A stretch of DNA of 64,000 nucleotides from Pleomorphovibrio marinus (GTDB lineage Bacteria; Bacteroidota; Bacteroidia; Cytophagales; Cyclobacteriaceae). The stretch lies in the NCBI RefSeq assembly GCF_003347495.1, contig NZ_QCXY01000003.1, positions 62,001 through 126,000 on the forward strand. Direction: 5' to 3'. Shown here piece by piece: positions 27,772-36,734 of this stretch. A program made the position numbers and the translations under genes. Within the stretch, counting starts at the first letter, position 1; each line of letters begins with the position of its first letter. The notes beneath the pieces were generated by a model. That model saw only the letters and a program-made list of their open reading frames with translations. It made no database searches and was not told the origin of the DNA.

Positions 27772-27876
27772 TGTTTAGTGATTTTTTTTCAACGGTAACA
27801 TAGCTTATATCGCAGGATATTGTTCACTCCTACATGCACATCGTGTCTCATGCCTTATTTTTTCTTATCTTTCTCA
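27766..27876 (-). repeat. Probable degenerate copy of the TTTCAT-bounded intergenic repeat
   Basis: The susD-LamG spacer begins TTTCATTGTTTAGTG and continues TTTTTTTCAACGGtaACATAGC, matching TTTTCAACGGccACATAGC of the copy at 40882, and later has TCTCATGCC like GCGTCATGCC. The central hairpin is lost. As in the other copies the ATG of the downstream gene sits in the TTTCAT/ATGAAA border. Homology is likely but the copy is diverged. Confidence 0.5.
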
Positions 27877-27877
27877 T

Positions 27878-29425
27878 TCATTGGTTTCTGGCTTCTGCCG
27901 CTTCCCTTATTTGAGGAATGATGTCCTGTTGTTCCAATGGGTAAGGAAGGAACCTATGATTTTGAAGATTAAAGTTTCTTCCTTCATAGTTCAACTCTTC
28001 CGTTCTATTGTGCCGGATAAGGTCATTGAACCTGACCCCCCACTCCATTCCAAACTCCGCAAATTTTTCATCCAAGACCACGTCAAGGTCCACCACCGGT
28101 GCCGGGTCCAATCCTGCCCTAGCCCTCACGGCATTTACTGCTTCTTCTGCAGATAATACAGCACTACCTGCGCCACTTACCTGGGCTTCGGCATGCATGA
28201 GCAGGATCTCGGCGTATCGAATGGCTGTAAAATTCTTGTTTTCACCATAGGTGAAGCGCCCGGGTGTTAATTGAACAGAAGGCAAATAGTGCTTTCCACT
28301 CAAGAAATTATACCTGGGATGGTTATTGAATTGGTCGCCGTCCCTGGTGATATTGGAAATCCAAGCGGGCAATTCCGCAAAATCCGGATCAGATCTGATC
28401 TCGTTCATTCCATCCGGGGTGAAAAGGACAGAAGTTTCCAATCTGATCCTCTCCCCTCTATCCAACATGAATTTGATGTATTTTGTGGTGGGCTCCCAAA
28501 AACCCCAACCGCCGCCGGCACCGGACACAGCGGGAGTCCAAAGGGCTGGGCCATAAAAGTTCCAGTTGAATCTGGTAACGGTTCCACTTGCCTGACCAAA
28601 GTCCGAGTATTGCATTTCCAGGATATTTTCCCGGTCAAGCTTTCCTGGTATTTTAAAAAGGTTGTAGAAATCATCCTTGAGTTCAAACATTCCACTGGAA
28701 ATGATCTCATCGGTGGCCGCCACCACCACAGGATAATTCTGCAACTCCAAATTAGCCATGGCTTTTACAGCCAATGCAGTATATCGTGTAATACCACCTG
28801 TCACATCAGACCTATCCGCGGGATGCACCGCAGGAAGAAATGGGATCGCCTCGTCCATATAGCCGGAGATATACTCTAGCACCTCAGAAAATTCAGAAAC
28901 TTGCACATTGAACAAATGGCTGGGCTGCGACTCTAAAGGGATCAAGATGGCTCCCCATAGCCTGGCAAGTTGAAGCATTTTAAACCCTTGCATTACCTTG
29001 ATCTCGGCAATATATTGCTGGGCGTTTGCCTCGCTGGCTCCTGCCTCCTGGTACTTTTCTATTTCTTCAATGGCCCCGTGCCAATACAATAAGTCAGAGT
29101 AAAGGTTAAGCCACACCGAGTTGTACATCCAAAAATTCCGGTCATATCGGAATTCATCGGTTTCTATCAACGGAAATTGATCTCCTGCGGCATTCACATC
29201 GTCCCCTCTCACACCCAATATCGGATGGGTTTCCCATTGCATGCCGTACAATTGCGCATAGGATCCGTAAAGTAGCAATACCATATTCTGTGATTCAGAA
29301 TAATCCGTTCCCTCTACCAGAAATTGGTTCTCAAGGGGTTCGTCCAGGGCGTCCACACAAGCGCCCAATAAAGTGGCGACGAACGTTAGGATGAGTAAAT
29401 TATAGATATATTTAAATGGTTTCAT
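27878..29425 (-). CDS. susD: SusD/RagB-family lipoprotein (GH144 locus)
   Basis: About 515 residues from the ATG at 29425 (the longer frame needs TTG). The lipobox lies in ATLLGACVDALDEP. Typical SusD elements are IAEIKVMQGFKMLQLARLWG, AVKAMANLELQNYP, FTAIRYAEILLMHAEAQVSG, AVNAVRARAGLDP and FGMEWGVRFNDLIRHNR. It should bind the glucan at the surface and close the neighbouring SusC barrel. It starts about 12 bases after the susC stop. Confidence 0.95.
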   Translation of the reverse strand: MKPFKYIYNLLILTFVATLLGACVDALDEPLENQFLVEGTDYSESQNMVLLLYGSYAQLYGMQWETHPILGVRGDDVNAAGDQFPLIETDEFRYDRNFWMYNSVWLNLYSDLLYWHGAIEEIEKYQEAGASEANAQQYIAEIKVMQGFKMLQLARLWGAILIPLESQPSHLFNVQVSEFSEVLEYISGYMDEAIPFLPAVHPADRSDVTGGITRYTALAVKAMANLELQNYPVVVAATDEIISSGMFELKDDFYNLFKIPGKLDRENILEMQYSDFGQASGTVTRFNWNFYGPALWTPAVSGAGGGWGFWEPTTKYIKFMLDRGERIRLETSVLFTPDGMNEIRSDPDFAELPAWISNITRDGDQFNNHPRYNFLSGKHYLPSVQLTPGRFTYGENKNFTAIRYAEILLMHAEAQVSGAGSAVLSAEEAVNAVRARAGLDPAPVVDLDVVLDEKFAEFGMEWGVRFNDLIRHNRTEELNYEGRNFNLQNHRFLPYPLEQQDIIPQIREAAEARNQ

Positions 29426-29436
29426 TTTCTCCAAAT

Positions 29437-32400
29437 TTAGAATTTCACATTTAGGCCAAGGGTGTATATTGCAGGTATAGGATACACTTGACGATCTATT
29501 CCATTGGGCACCTCTGGGTTGAAGCCATTGTAGTCAAAGACTGTCAAAGGTCTTTCCGCAGTAAGCGTAAGGGCAGTATTGGGCATATTTACCCCGAAAA
29601 GCTGTCTGTCCAGAAAGGAATAGGTCAATCTCACATTTTGAATCCTCCAATAAGAACCATCTTCTATGAAATAGCTACTTAGATTTTGGTTCCAACCTCT
29701 TCTCAACCCGGATGCTGAGGGGTAGCTATCCGAAGTACCCTCCCCCCTCCATAGGTTATTGGCAAGATCCGCATCAATATTGGTATCGTTGGTGAAAATG
29801 ATTTCTCCACGCTTTCTGTTCAGAATGCTGTACCCTGCCTGACCTTGAAAAAGTGCCGAAAAATCCCAGTTTCTAAAAGTAAAACCCATGTTAAATCCAT
29901 AGGTAAGGGAGGGTAAAAATGACCCTAACACCACCCTGTCCTCATCATTAATCACGCCATCACCATTCTGATCCCTGAAAATCAAATCTCCTGGCTGTAG
30001 GTTATTATCATTGATAAACTCCTGGGTGTAACCGCTGTTCTGAATCTGTTCCTCATTTTGAAAAACCCCATCGACTTCATATCCGAAGAAGGCCTGAAAG
30101 GGCTGACCAATTATAGATCTCTGCCTGAATTCCGCAGAGCCAGCATCCAATCCCTCTGCTCCCCCAAGTCCCAACACCTGGTTGTTCAGGGTAGCAATAT
30201 TACCTCCTATATAGTAGGAGAAATCCTGGGTAATATTATCCTCCCAATTCAAAGTTAACTCCAGGCCCTGGTTTCTGATTTCCCCTACACTTCTCCTCTC
30301 GCTTGCCCTGATCACTGGTGGGATGATGCTCACCGCCAAATTCCTGGTATCCCGAATAAAATAGTCGGCTTCTAGGGACAACCTATTTCCGAATAACCGG
30401 GCATTTACTCCGATGTTTGTTTCAACGGTAGTTTCCCACCTGTCTATCAAATCAAAAGTGGGGTTTAACCTCCTGCCAAATACCAAGACATCATTAATGG
30501 CAGCAGAAGTCTCTACCAAGGTAGGAGCTCCCACAGAGGGGTTAATGCCATCATTACCAAGTTGGCCCCAAGAACCGCGAATTTTGAGAAAGTCTACAAA
30601 CCCGGAATTGAAAAAATTCTCTTCAGAAACCACCCATCCTGCACCGAAGGTGGCGAAGTTACCCCAAGTTTGCTGAAACTTATTGTTGCCGTCCCTTCTG
30701 AAGGTACCGTAAAGCAGGTAGCGGTCATCGAAGTTATATGCAACCCTGGAAAAATAGGAAAGGAAAAACAATCTGTTCCCACCATCTCCAATAGCATTCA
30801 GGTCAAAGTCCGTAGAATTTGACAAGTACCAGAATTGTTCCGCATTACGGAGAGGAGCAGGGTTCAGGTTGGTGCCCCGGGCAAACAATCTCTCATTGGT
30901 CTCGCTTCTGTAAGATTGACCAACAACAACTGTTAGATTGTGCCTGTCAAAATTCTCCTGATACGTAAGGAAATTGTCCAAAATCTGGTCAAACCTGTTG
31001 AAGGTTTCTCTCCTCAGTCCGGATTGGAATTCCGTCACACCATCATTGTACTCCAGGTTGGTATTTCGCATATTGATGCTTTCCAGGTTATAGTTGAACT
31101 GTGTCCTGAAAGTCAGTTTATTGGGGATCACTTCCGCTTCGGCATAGAAGTTTCCCAACACCTTATTGATGTTGTTGCGGCGGTCATTATACAGTAAGGG
31201 ATAAAAGGGGTTTTGGTTTCCCCTGTAACCTAGCTGTTGGGCATTGGAGAGCCTTACAGGCCTGGCATTTGCATTTTGCTCATCATACACCGGCAAGAAA
31301 GGCACTGCGAAATAGGAACGAAACCATGCTCCATCGTCCCCATTAAACTGCTGAGCGGTACTAATATTAAGGTTGCCTCCAATGGTTAACCAATCCCGTA
31401 CATCGGTGTCAATTTTGACACGGAAGTTTAGGCGCTTATAGTCATTTCGGGTTTGATCCATCAGGCCTTTCTGATCAAAATAACTCCCGCCCACTGAGTA
31501 CCTGGTTTTGTCATTCCCGCCATTGAACGTCAAAGTGTGGTTTTGGATCGAGGAAGGGCTCATCATTTCTGCATACCAATCGGTATTTACATCCGGTATA
31601 TTGGGATCAATCCTACTTCGGCCAAACCTTTGCATGGCATTTTGAACAAAGGCTATATCCGCTGCCGAACCTGTCTCGTTGATATACTGAACAAATTGTT
31701 GAGTATTGGCCATTTGAAGCACGTTTTGGGGGTTTTGGAAGCCATAATAGCCATCGTAAATGATCTCTGGTTCTTGATCATAACTTCCCGACTTGGTCTC
31801 TATAACCACTACACCATTGGCAGCCCTTACCCCATATATTGCAGAGGCCGAGGCATCTTTCAATACATTGATAGTCTCTATATCATTTGGGTTAAGAAAA
31901 TCGATGTTTTCAAAAAACATTCCATCCACAACATATAAAGGAGCCGCCCCACCTTCAAAGGAACCAACACCCCTAACTCTAACTGTGGGCGCAGCGCCAG
32001 GTGCACCACTACTTACAATTTGAACACCAGCTACCCGGCCCTGTAATGCCTGCATAGCCTGGGCATTTGGGGTTTTGATAATATCCTCATTTCTAATCGT
32101 GGCGATGGCAGAGGTGAGGTCTTTTTCCCGCTGGGTACCGTAGCCCACCACAACTACTTCATCCAAAGCCTGGGTGTCCTCCTCCAGTTGGACATTTATG
32201 GTGCTTGCATTCCCTACTTGCCTGCTCACTCGTGTAAAGCCAACAAAGGAAAACACCAATACATCCTCCGAACCCACCTCAATGGAAAAGTTACCGTCTA
32301 TGTCGGTAACTGTACCGGTAGAGGTGCCATCAATTACTACAGTGACTCCTGGAAATGGCTCACCGTCTGCATCTGTGACCGTTCCGGTCACTACTTCCTG

Positions 32401-32517
32401 CTGGGCCATTGCTCCCGTGTACACCACGAAAAAAAGGGCCATAAGCAGTAATGTTAACTTTTGGTTAGGGAATCTGAGCCTTTGCTTGGCTCTCCCATTG
32501 GGTAGTTTGTCTCTCAT
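29437..32517 (-). CDS. susC: SusC/RagA TonB-dependent transporter (GH144 locus)
   Basis: About 1026 residues from the ATG at 32517, which puts a signal peptide (LTLLLMALFFVVYTGAMAQ) close to the N-terminus. It has the carboxypeptidase-regulatory-like domain (VTGTVTDADGEPFPGVTVVIDG), TonB-box-like LDEVVVVGYGTQREKD, plug segments (PLYVVDGMFFENI, VLKDASASAIYGVRAANGV) and the C-terminal barrel ending YTLGLNVKF. There is no STN domain, unlike the transporter at 15097, so it is not regulated by an ECF/FecR pair. This fits the presence of a separate sensor gene just upstream. Confidence 0.95.
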   Translation of the reverse strand: MRDKLPNGRAKQRLRFPNQKLTLLLMALFFVVYTGAMAQQEVVTGTVTDADGEPFPGVTVVIDGTSTGTVTDIDGNFSIEVGSEDVLVFSFVGFTRVSRQVGNASTINVQLEEDTQALDEVVVVGYGTQREKDLTSAIATIRNEDIIKTPNAQAMQALQGRVAGVQIVSSGAPGAAPTVRVRGVGSFEGGAAPLYVVDGMFFENIDFLNPNDIETINVLKDASASAIYGVRAANGVVVIETKSGSYDQEPEIIYDGYYGFQNPQNVLQMANTQQFVQYINETGSAADIAFVQNAMQRFGRSRIDPNIPDVNTDWYAEMMSPSSIQNHTLTFNGGNDKTRYSVGGSYFDQKGLMDQTRNDYKRLNFRVKIDTDVRDWLTIGGNLNISTAQQFNGDDGAWFRSYFAVPFLPVYDEQNANARPVRLSNAQQLGYRGNQNPFYPLLYNDRRNNINKVLGNFYAEAEVIPNKLTFRTQFNYNLESINMRNTNLEYNDGVTEFQSGLRRETFNRFDQILDNFLTYQENFDRHNLTVVVGQSYRSETNERLFARGTNLNPAPLRNAEQFWYLSNSTDFDLNAIGDGGNRLFFLSYFSRVAYNFDDRYLLYGTFRRDGNNKFQQTWGNFATFGAGWVVSEENFFNSGFVDFLKIRGSWGQLGNDGINPSVGAPTLVETSAAINDVLVFGRRLNPTFDLIDRWETTVETNIGVNARLFGNRLSLEADYFIRDTRNLAVSIIPPVIRASERRSVGEIRNQGLELTLNWEDNITQDFSYYIGGNIATLNNQVLGLGGAEGLDAGSAEFRQRSIIGQPFQAFFGYEVDGVFQNEEQIQNSGYTQEFINDNNLQPGDLIFRDQNGDGVINDEDRVVLGSFLPSLTYGFNMGFTFRNWDFSALFQGQAGYSILNRKRGEIIFTNDTNIDADLANNLWRGEGTSDSYPSASGLRRGWNQNLSSYFIEDGSYWRIQNVRLTYSFLDRQLFGVNMPNTALTLTAERPLTVFDYNGFNPEVPNGIDRQVYPIPAIYTLGLNVKF

Positions 32518-33052
32518 ATTTATGGTTAGTTTTAAATAAAAAACAACAAGAAAATTGTACCTCAATCAAGCTGGTTTGTCGATTTATCGAATTTACCTTT
32601 AATAACAGATAAACATTAAAATGGTCTTAAAATATCTTAAAAAAATTTAACTAAAATATTAAAATAAAGATGGTTTTTTCCCGCTTGGATATCACTCAAA
32701 AACCTGCATTTAGGATTAAATAGAAGTAATTTAACATTTTAATCCCACTTAATTACTAACCTAATTTTCCTCAAAAAAATTGGATTCGTGGAAATTTAAA
32801 AAGGTAGTAATAAATGCTAGAAGGGACTGTTTTAAAAACTAAATGCATGGAAAAATTGCCAAAAATCCAATGCTTATAATTAATACCTTATTCTATTAAA
32901 ATTAATATTCAATTAATCAACATCAGCCTAAAAAAACACTCTACATAAAAGAATGTTTTCCAGTTTTCAAAAAGTAGCCTAAAATAAAAGTCATACCACC
33001 TATGAAACCAGAAAACATAGCAAAAAGTGTATACCTTTTCCCCACAAAATGC
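32518..33052 (-). promoter_or_regulatory. Long A/T-rich leader region upstream of the GH144-locus susC
   Basis: A 535-bp gap without coding potential, strikingly rich in A/T and in AAATTTAA/TTAAAATATT-type tracts, lying between the sensor gene stop (33053) and the susC start. It is the obvious place for the susC promoter and operator sites. No exact TAnnTTTG box near the start was found by eye. Confidence 0.5.
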
Positions 33053-34924
33053 CTATTCCCGTTGGGGCTCTATCTCCACTATCAACTCGTGCCACTGAGG
33101 AAAGGGAAGGCCTCTGGCCTCCATCTGGGTTTTAACCTTCTTCCTGAAACTCCAAACCGTGTTTTTCCTTAGGTCCAGGGTTTCTGAAAGCTCTTCCAAG
33201 GTATGATGTTCTTGGGCCGAAATAAGGGAATAGGTAATATAAAAAGCTTTTTCAAGGGGAAATCTCACCCCATGGAAAATGGTACCAGCCGTTACGGATT
33301 CTATATGCCCACATTTAGAGCAACGACGAGTAAACAATTTCGGCCCTTTACCTGCCTTGTCGTTACCACAATGCCTACAAGAAAACCCGTCTTCCCATTT
33401 TAATTGCTCCAAATACCTGCAACAAGCTGCTTTGTTGGGGAAAAGTTCTTTGAATTCGCCATAAGTCATTTCCTTATTGTCCAATCTTGCTTGAAAAGAG
33501 GCCTTAATGGAACTCTTTAGCTTCCAATTGTCCTTGTCCAGGAATGAGTTGATCCGTTGTATTTCTTCATCCTTTTCCCTAAGCTGGGCATTGAATGCTT
33601 CGAGTAATTGGTTTTTCCTCTCCAGTTCCCTAGTTCTTGTCTGTACCTTGCTTTCCAGTTCAGCATTGACTTTTTCTTTTAATGCCACATTGATTTTGTA
33701 TTGTTCTAAAGACCTTCTTAGGGCTTTGTCCCGAATTTGCTTCATGATTTTAATACGGTCACCCAAAGCCAAGGAAAGCAGGACCATTTCAATCAGGAAT
33801 GCAATGTGAAGGCTGTAATAAACCAGGGTGTTGTGTTCTATAATAGCAGTATTGGCTAAAACCTTAATTACCGCACCCACAAACAATACACCGTAAGCAC
33901 CTACAAAAAGCCGGGCACTTTTATACCCCTTTACATAGACAAAAATACTGGTGGCAAAAATGAGTAGGAAAGGAACGATATCAATGTGAGAAATCTCAAA
34001 AAAGCGCACATCGTAAAATACCCCAACCAAGAAGACAACAACTTTTGCCGCTAAAGAAATCAGGAGTAGGTAGTGAAACAATGGGGATTTATAGCGGGTG
34101 TTTAAAAACCGAATAGTAAAGAGTATTGCCCAAGTAATCACTGACAACTTGAAAATGCCATTTGCGTACATATTAAACTCTGGCACATTTGGCCAAAAAT
34201 ACTGGAAACCTATACCATCCAGACTCATGGCAAATAAGCCAGCGCTGCAAAGATAGAAAATGTAGTACAAGTACTTCATTTCTCTCACAGCCATGAAGGT
34301 TACTAAGTTATAGAGTGAAATGATCAAAATCATCCCATAAAAAATCCCATAAAGGAAATACTCATTCAGGGCATAAAACAGTAATCGGTCATAGGAACGG
34401 ACGGCAATTCTAATGTCTGCCTTTTGTGAAGATCTAATTTTAAAATAGTAGGTATCCATCCCCTCCTGCTGGTTCGATATCTTGATTTGGAAATTTTTGT
34501 GCGCAAATTCCCTTAGCCCAAAACTCTGCCCATCCCCTAAATTTTTCACTTCAAAACCTTTTCCTAATTCCCTAGGAATATAGGCCTCGATTTGATCAAT
34601 ACTCTGATCATAAAATTCAAAAAGCCAAAGTTTTTCACTTTCAGGGTTCTTTTGGATTTGAAGCTTTACCCAGTAGGTGGAGCGAGTGTCTACCTGGCTT
34701 TTACTATAGAGGGGATTTAGTTGAAAAAGGTGTTGGAAATTTTCATCAGCCACTTCCTCGATGGTCAATTCACCAGGAATGTCTTCGTAAAACTCCAATT
34801 GAGAAATGGAGAAAATCCGTTCCTCCTTGCTGTCGTTGAGTATAATCGGTGAGCTGGCAAAACTATTTTCAGTAATAATAATGCAGGCACATAAAAATGC
34901 CAGATTAATTGTAAAAGGTTTCAT
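33053..34924 (-). CDS. 7TM-DISM membrane sensor fused to an IS1595-type zinc-ribbon/HTH module
   Basis: About 623 residues from the ATG at 34924, which starts a signal peptide (FLCACIIITENSFA). Residues about 25-170 resemble the extracytoplasmic DISMED2 domain (STYWVKLQIQKNPESEKLWLFE). Seven transmembrane helices of the DISM type follow (about 180-390, beginning LNEYFLYGIFYGMILIISLY), then a coiled coil (about 395-470, ALKEKVNAELESKVQTRTRE). The last 138 residues (33053-33469) match the N-terminal part of IS1595-family transposases: an LFPNKAACCRYLEQLKW helix, a zinc ribbon with Cys at about 516, 519, 535 and 538, VTAGTIFH, and an HTH (LEELSETLDLRKNTVWSFRK). The DDE catalytic domain is absent. 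I infer a ligand-sensing membrane regulator whose DNA-binding output was taken from a transposase, most likely acting on the adjacent susC operon. Confidence 0.85.
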   Translation of the reverse strand: MKPFTINLAFLCACIIITENSFASSPIILNDSKEERIFSISQLEFYEDIPGELTIEEVADENFQHLFQLNPLYSKSQVDTRSTYWVKLQIQKNPESEKLWLFEFYDQSIDQIEAYIPRELGKGFEVKNLGDGQSFGLREFAHKNFQIKISNQQEGMDTYYFKIRSSQKADIRIAVRSYDRLLFYALNEYFLYGIFYGMILIISLYNLVTFMAVREMKYLYYIFYLCSAGLFAMSLDGIGFQYFWPNVPEFNMYANGIFKLSVITWAILFTIRFLNTRYKSPLFHYLLLISLAAKVVVFLVGVFYDVRFFEISHIDIVPFLLIFATSIFVYVKGYKSARLFVGAYGVLFVGAVIKVLANTAIIEHNTLVYYSLHIAFLIEMVLLSLALGDRIKIMKQIRDKALRRSLEQYKINVALKEKVNAELESKVQTRTRELERKNQLLEAFNAQLREKDEEIQRINSFLDKDNWKLKSSIKASFQARLDNKEMTYGEFKELFPNKAACCRYLEQLKWEDGFSCRHCGNDKAGKGPKLFTRRCSKCGHIESVTAGTIFHGVRFPLEKAFYITYSLISAQEHHTLEELSETLDLRKNTVWSFRKKVKTQMEARGLPFPQWHELIVEIEPQRE

Positions 34925-34947
34925 GTTGGGTATCCGATTGGCTCCCA

Positions 34948-34979
34948 CAAAAATAGGGTATTGCCACAAGTATACCCAA
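34948..34979 (-). promoter_or_regulatory. Candidate promoter of the 7TM sensor gene
   Basis: On the minus strand a TTGG at 34979 is followed after 21 bases by TATTTTTG (34955-34948), matching the Bacteroidota -33/-7 arrangement (TTG, about 20 bp, TAnnTTTG). The -7 box ends 23 bp before the chosen ATG at 34924, which supports that start over the one at 34969. Confidence 0.45.
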
Positions 34980-35019
34980 CCTATGCATTCAGGACTAGGG
35001 TAGGAAGTAGAGGTTTCTC

Positions 35020-35907
35020 CTATTTATCCCAATATTTCCTGATTTTTTGCTTCAAAAAGCTCACACTTCTTTCCAATTGATCCATGCCATCTACCCCATC
35101 TTCAATACTGATCCAGCCGTCAAAGCCTTTGCTCTTCAATTCTGAGAAGATAGCATCGTAATCATTCAATCCTTTTCCGATTTCACCATGGCTTAGCCTT
35201 TTGGCATAACCTACTGCCCCATCTTCCTCTTTTTTCAGGTCTTCAATAGTGCCGGATTTCAGGTACCTGTCACTGGCATGCATGGTGACCACGCGATGGG
35301 AGATTCTCCCTAACAGTTCCAATGGGTCTTCTCCTGCCAGGAAAGTATTGCTGGGATCATAATTCACCCCGAAGTTTGGGTGATGGATTTGATCCACCAA
35401 TTGGCAAAATACATCCATTTTCTGCGCAAATTCCGGATATTCCCAAAAGTCGTCCTTATAGTGGTTTTCTATGATAAGTGTTATGCCCCGCTCTTTTGCA
35501 TAGGGTATGCAGGCCATTATGGCATCCGCTGCAAGTTTCACTCCCTCATCCAGGGTTAGTTCAGGTCTGCGCTGCCCACTCAAAACCCTGCAGTATTGCC
35601 CCCCTAGGGCATGTGTCATGTCTATCCAGTACTTTTGCTTTTTTATCTCCTTTTCTCTAAATGAGGCATCTGGGTGGGTAAAGTCAGGAGAACAGCACAT
35701 CATGGGTATGGATTTCCCGTTATCCTCCACCATTTTTCTGAACTCTGGCCACATGGACTTATCCTCCATTTCCAGAAAACCGGCGTACCATTCCAATCCC
35801 ATTACATCCAATTTGGAGGCCAAGTTGATCCATTCTTCCAACTTCATGGTTCCATCTTTACAAAGAGCCTGCATATAGGCCTTTGGAAACGCAGCTAATT
35901 TGGGCAT
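35020..35907 (-). CDS. AP-endonuclease-2-like TIM-barrel sugar isomerase/epimerase
   Basis: A 295-residue protein of the xylose-isomerase-like TIM-barrel superfamily. Metal-ligand positions typical of the fold are visible: the Glu in ITLIIENHYKDDF, the Asp in FGVNYDPSN, the His in VVTMHASDRY, and the Glu in GWISIEDGVDG. No signal peptide, so cytoplasmic. Members interconvert keto-sugars or epimerise pentulose/hexulose phosphates. It is the last gene of the 38509-35020 cassette, and by analogy with UlaE (which follows the decarboxylase UlaD) it may act on the product of the HUMPS enzyme. The substrate is not established. Confidence 0.85.
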   Translation of the reverse strand: MPKLAAFPKAYMQALCKDGTMKLEEWINLASKLDVMGLEWYAGFLEMEDKSMWPEFRKMVEDNGKSIPMMCCSPDFTHPDASFREKEIKKQKYWIDMTHALGGQYCRVLSGQRRPELTLDEGVKLAADAIMACIPYAKERGITLIIENHYKDDFWEYPEFAQKMDVFCQLVDQIHHPNFGVNYDPSNTFLAGEDPLELLGRISHRVVTMHASDRYLKSGTIEDLKKEEDGAVGYAKRLSHGEIGKGLNDYDAIFSELKSKGFDGWISIEDGVDGMDQLERSVSFLKQKIRKYWDK

Positions 35908-35941
35908 TTTATCAATTTTATTTTAGGTTTTTTATATGAAC

Positions 35942-36733
35942 TCATTTTATAGTACTGGTGTCCTTCGGAGGATTCCTTCCTATCATTGGATGCTGTTCCA
36001 ACTCCATTATTTGGCCACTTATGGGCCCTGACTCCTCGGAAAGCCAAAAAATAGCACCTGCAGCTATTTCTCGCGGGAAAATAATCCGACCTGCGGGAGC
36101 AAACATGGCAGGAAGTCCCTCGTACCAGTTTTCCGAAAGACCATGCTCTTTCTTCCTCTTTATTTCTGTCTCCGTCAACACCCAACCAGGATTAATTTGA
36201 TTTACCCTCACCTGGAAATCCCTGAAAAGTACATCCCCAAGATTTCGCGTCATGGTCATTAGCGCGCCCTTGGACATACTATACCCCAACAAATTGGGTT
36301 CACCAGACCAGGCGTTTACTGATCCTATATTAAGGATAGATCCTTTGGTTTTTTTTAAGTGGGGCAATGCCGCTTTTATGAGTAACAATGGTGCAAGGGT
36401 GTTTATGGAAAGCACCTTTTCCATAAAGGGCCTATCGGAGTTTTCTATCGTGGAGGCAGGCACCCAGGCAGCGTTGTTTACCAAGGCATCAATCTTTCCG
36501 TATTTTTTCAAACAGACCTCTACTACAGCTTCAATAGTGGTATCAAAGGACAGGTCTCCAGTATAGGCAAGGGCGCACTGCTCTCCCAATTCCTTTACGG
36601 TTTGTTGAGCCCAATCCTCCTCTAGACCATGAATAAGCACCTTGGCTCCTTCTTCCACACATCTTTTGGCTATGGCCTTTCCTATTCCCGTGGTACTTCC
36701 TGTTACTATGACCACCTTATCCTGGAGTCGCAT
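35942..36733 (-). CDS. SDR-family oxidoreductase
   Basis: A 263-residue classical SDR: TGSTTGIGKAIA cofactor loop, NNAAW, catalytic Ser in NIGSVNAW and YSMSK. The C-terminus ends in EQHPMIGRNPPKD rather than the usual short DGG tail. It starts one base after the stop of the MDR dehydrogenase gene, so the two are tightly coupled and probably oxidise and reduce successive positions of the same sugar. No closer functional identification is possible. Confidence 0.88.
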   Translation of the reverse strand: MRLQDKVVIVTGSTTGIGKAIAKRCVEEGAKVLIHGLEEDWAQQTVKELGEQCALAYTGDLSFDTTIEAVVEVCLKKYGKIDALVNNAAWVPASTIENSDRPFMEKVLSINTLAPLLLIKAALPHLKKTKGSILNIGSVNAWSGEPNLLGYSMSKGALMTMTRNLGDVLFRDFQVRVNQINPGWVLTETEIKRKKEHGLSENWYEGLPAMFAPAGRIIFPREIAAGAIFWLSEESGPISGQIMELEQHPMIGRNPPKDTSTIK

Positions 36734-36734
36734 A

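Noticed and set aside
33053-33469. A possible IS1595 insertion sequence overlapping the sensor gene
   Set aside because: Only the zinc-ribbon/HTH part is present, in perfect frame with the sensor, with no DDE domain, terminal inverted repeats or target duplication visible. A fused output domain explains it better than a recent insertion.
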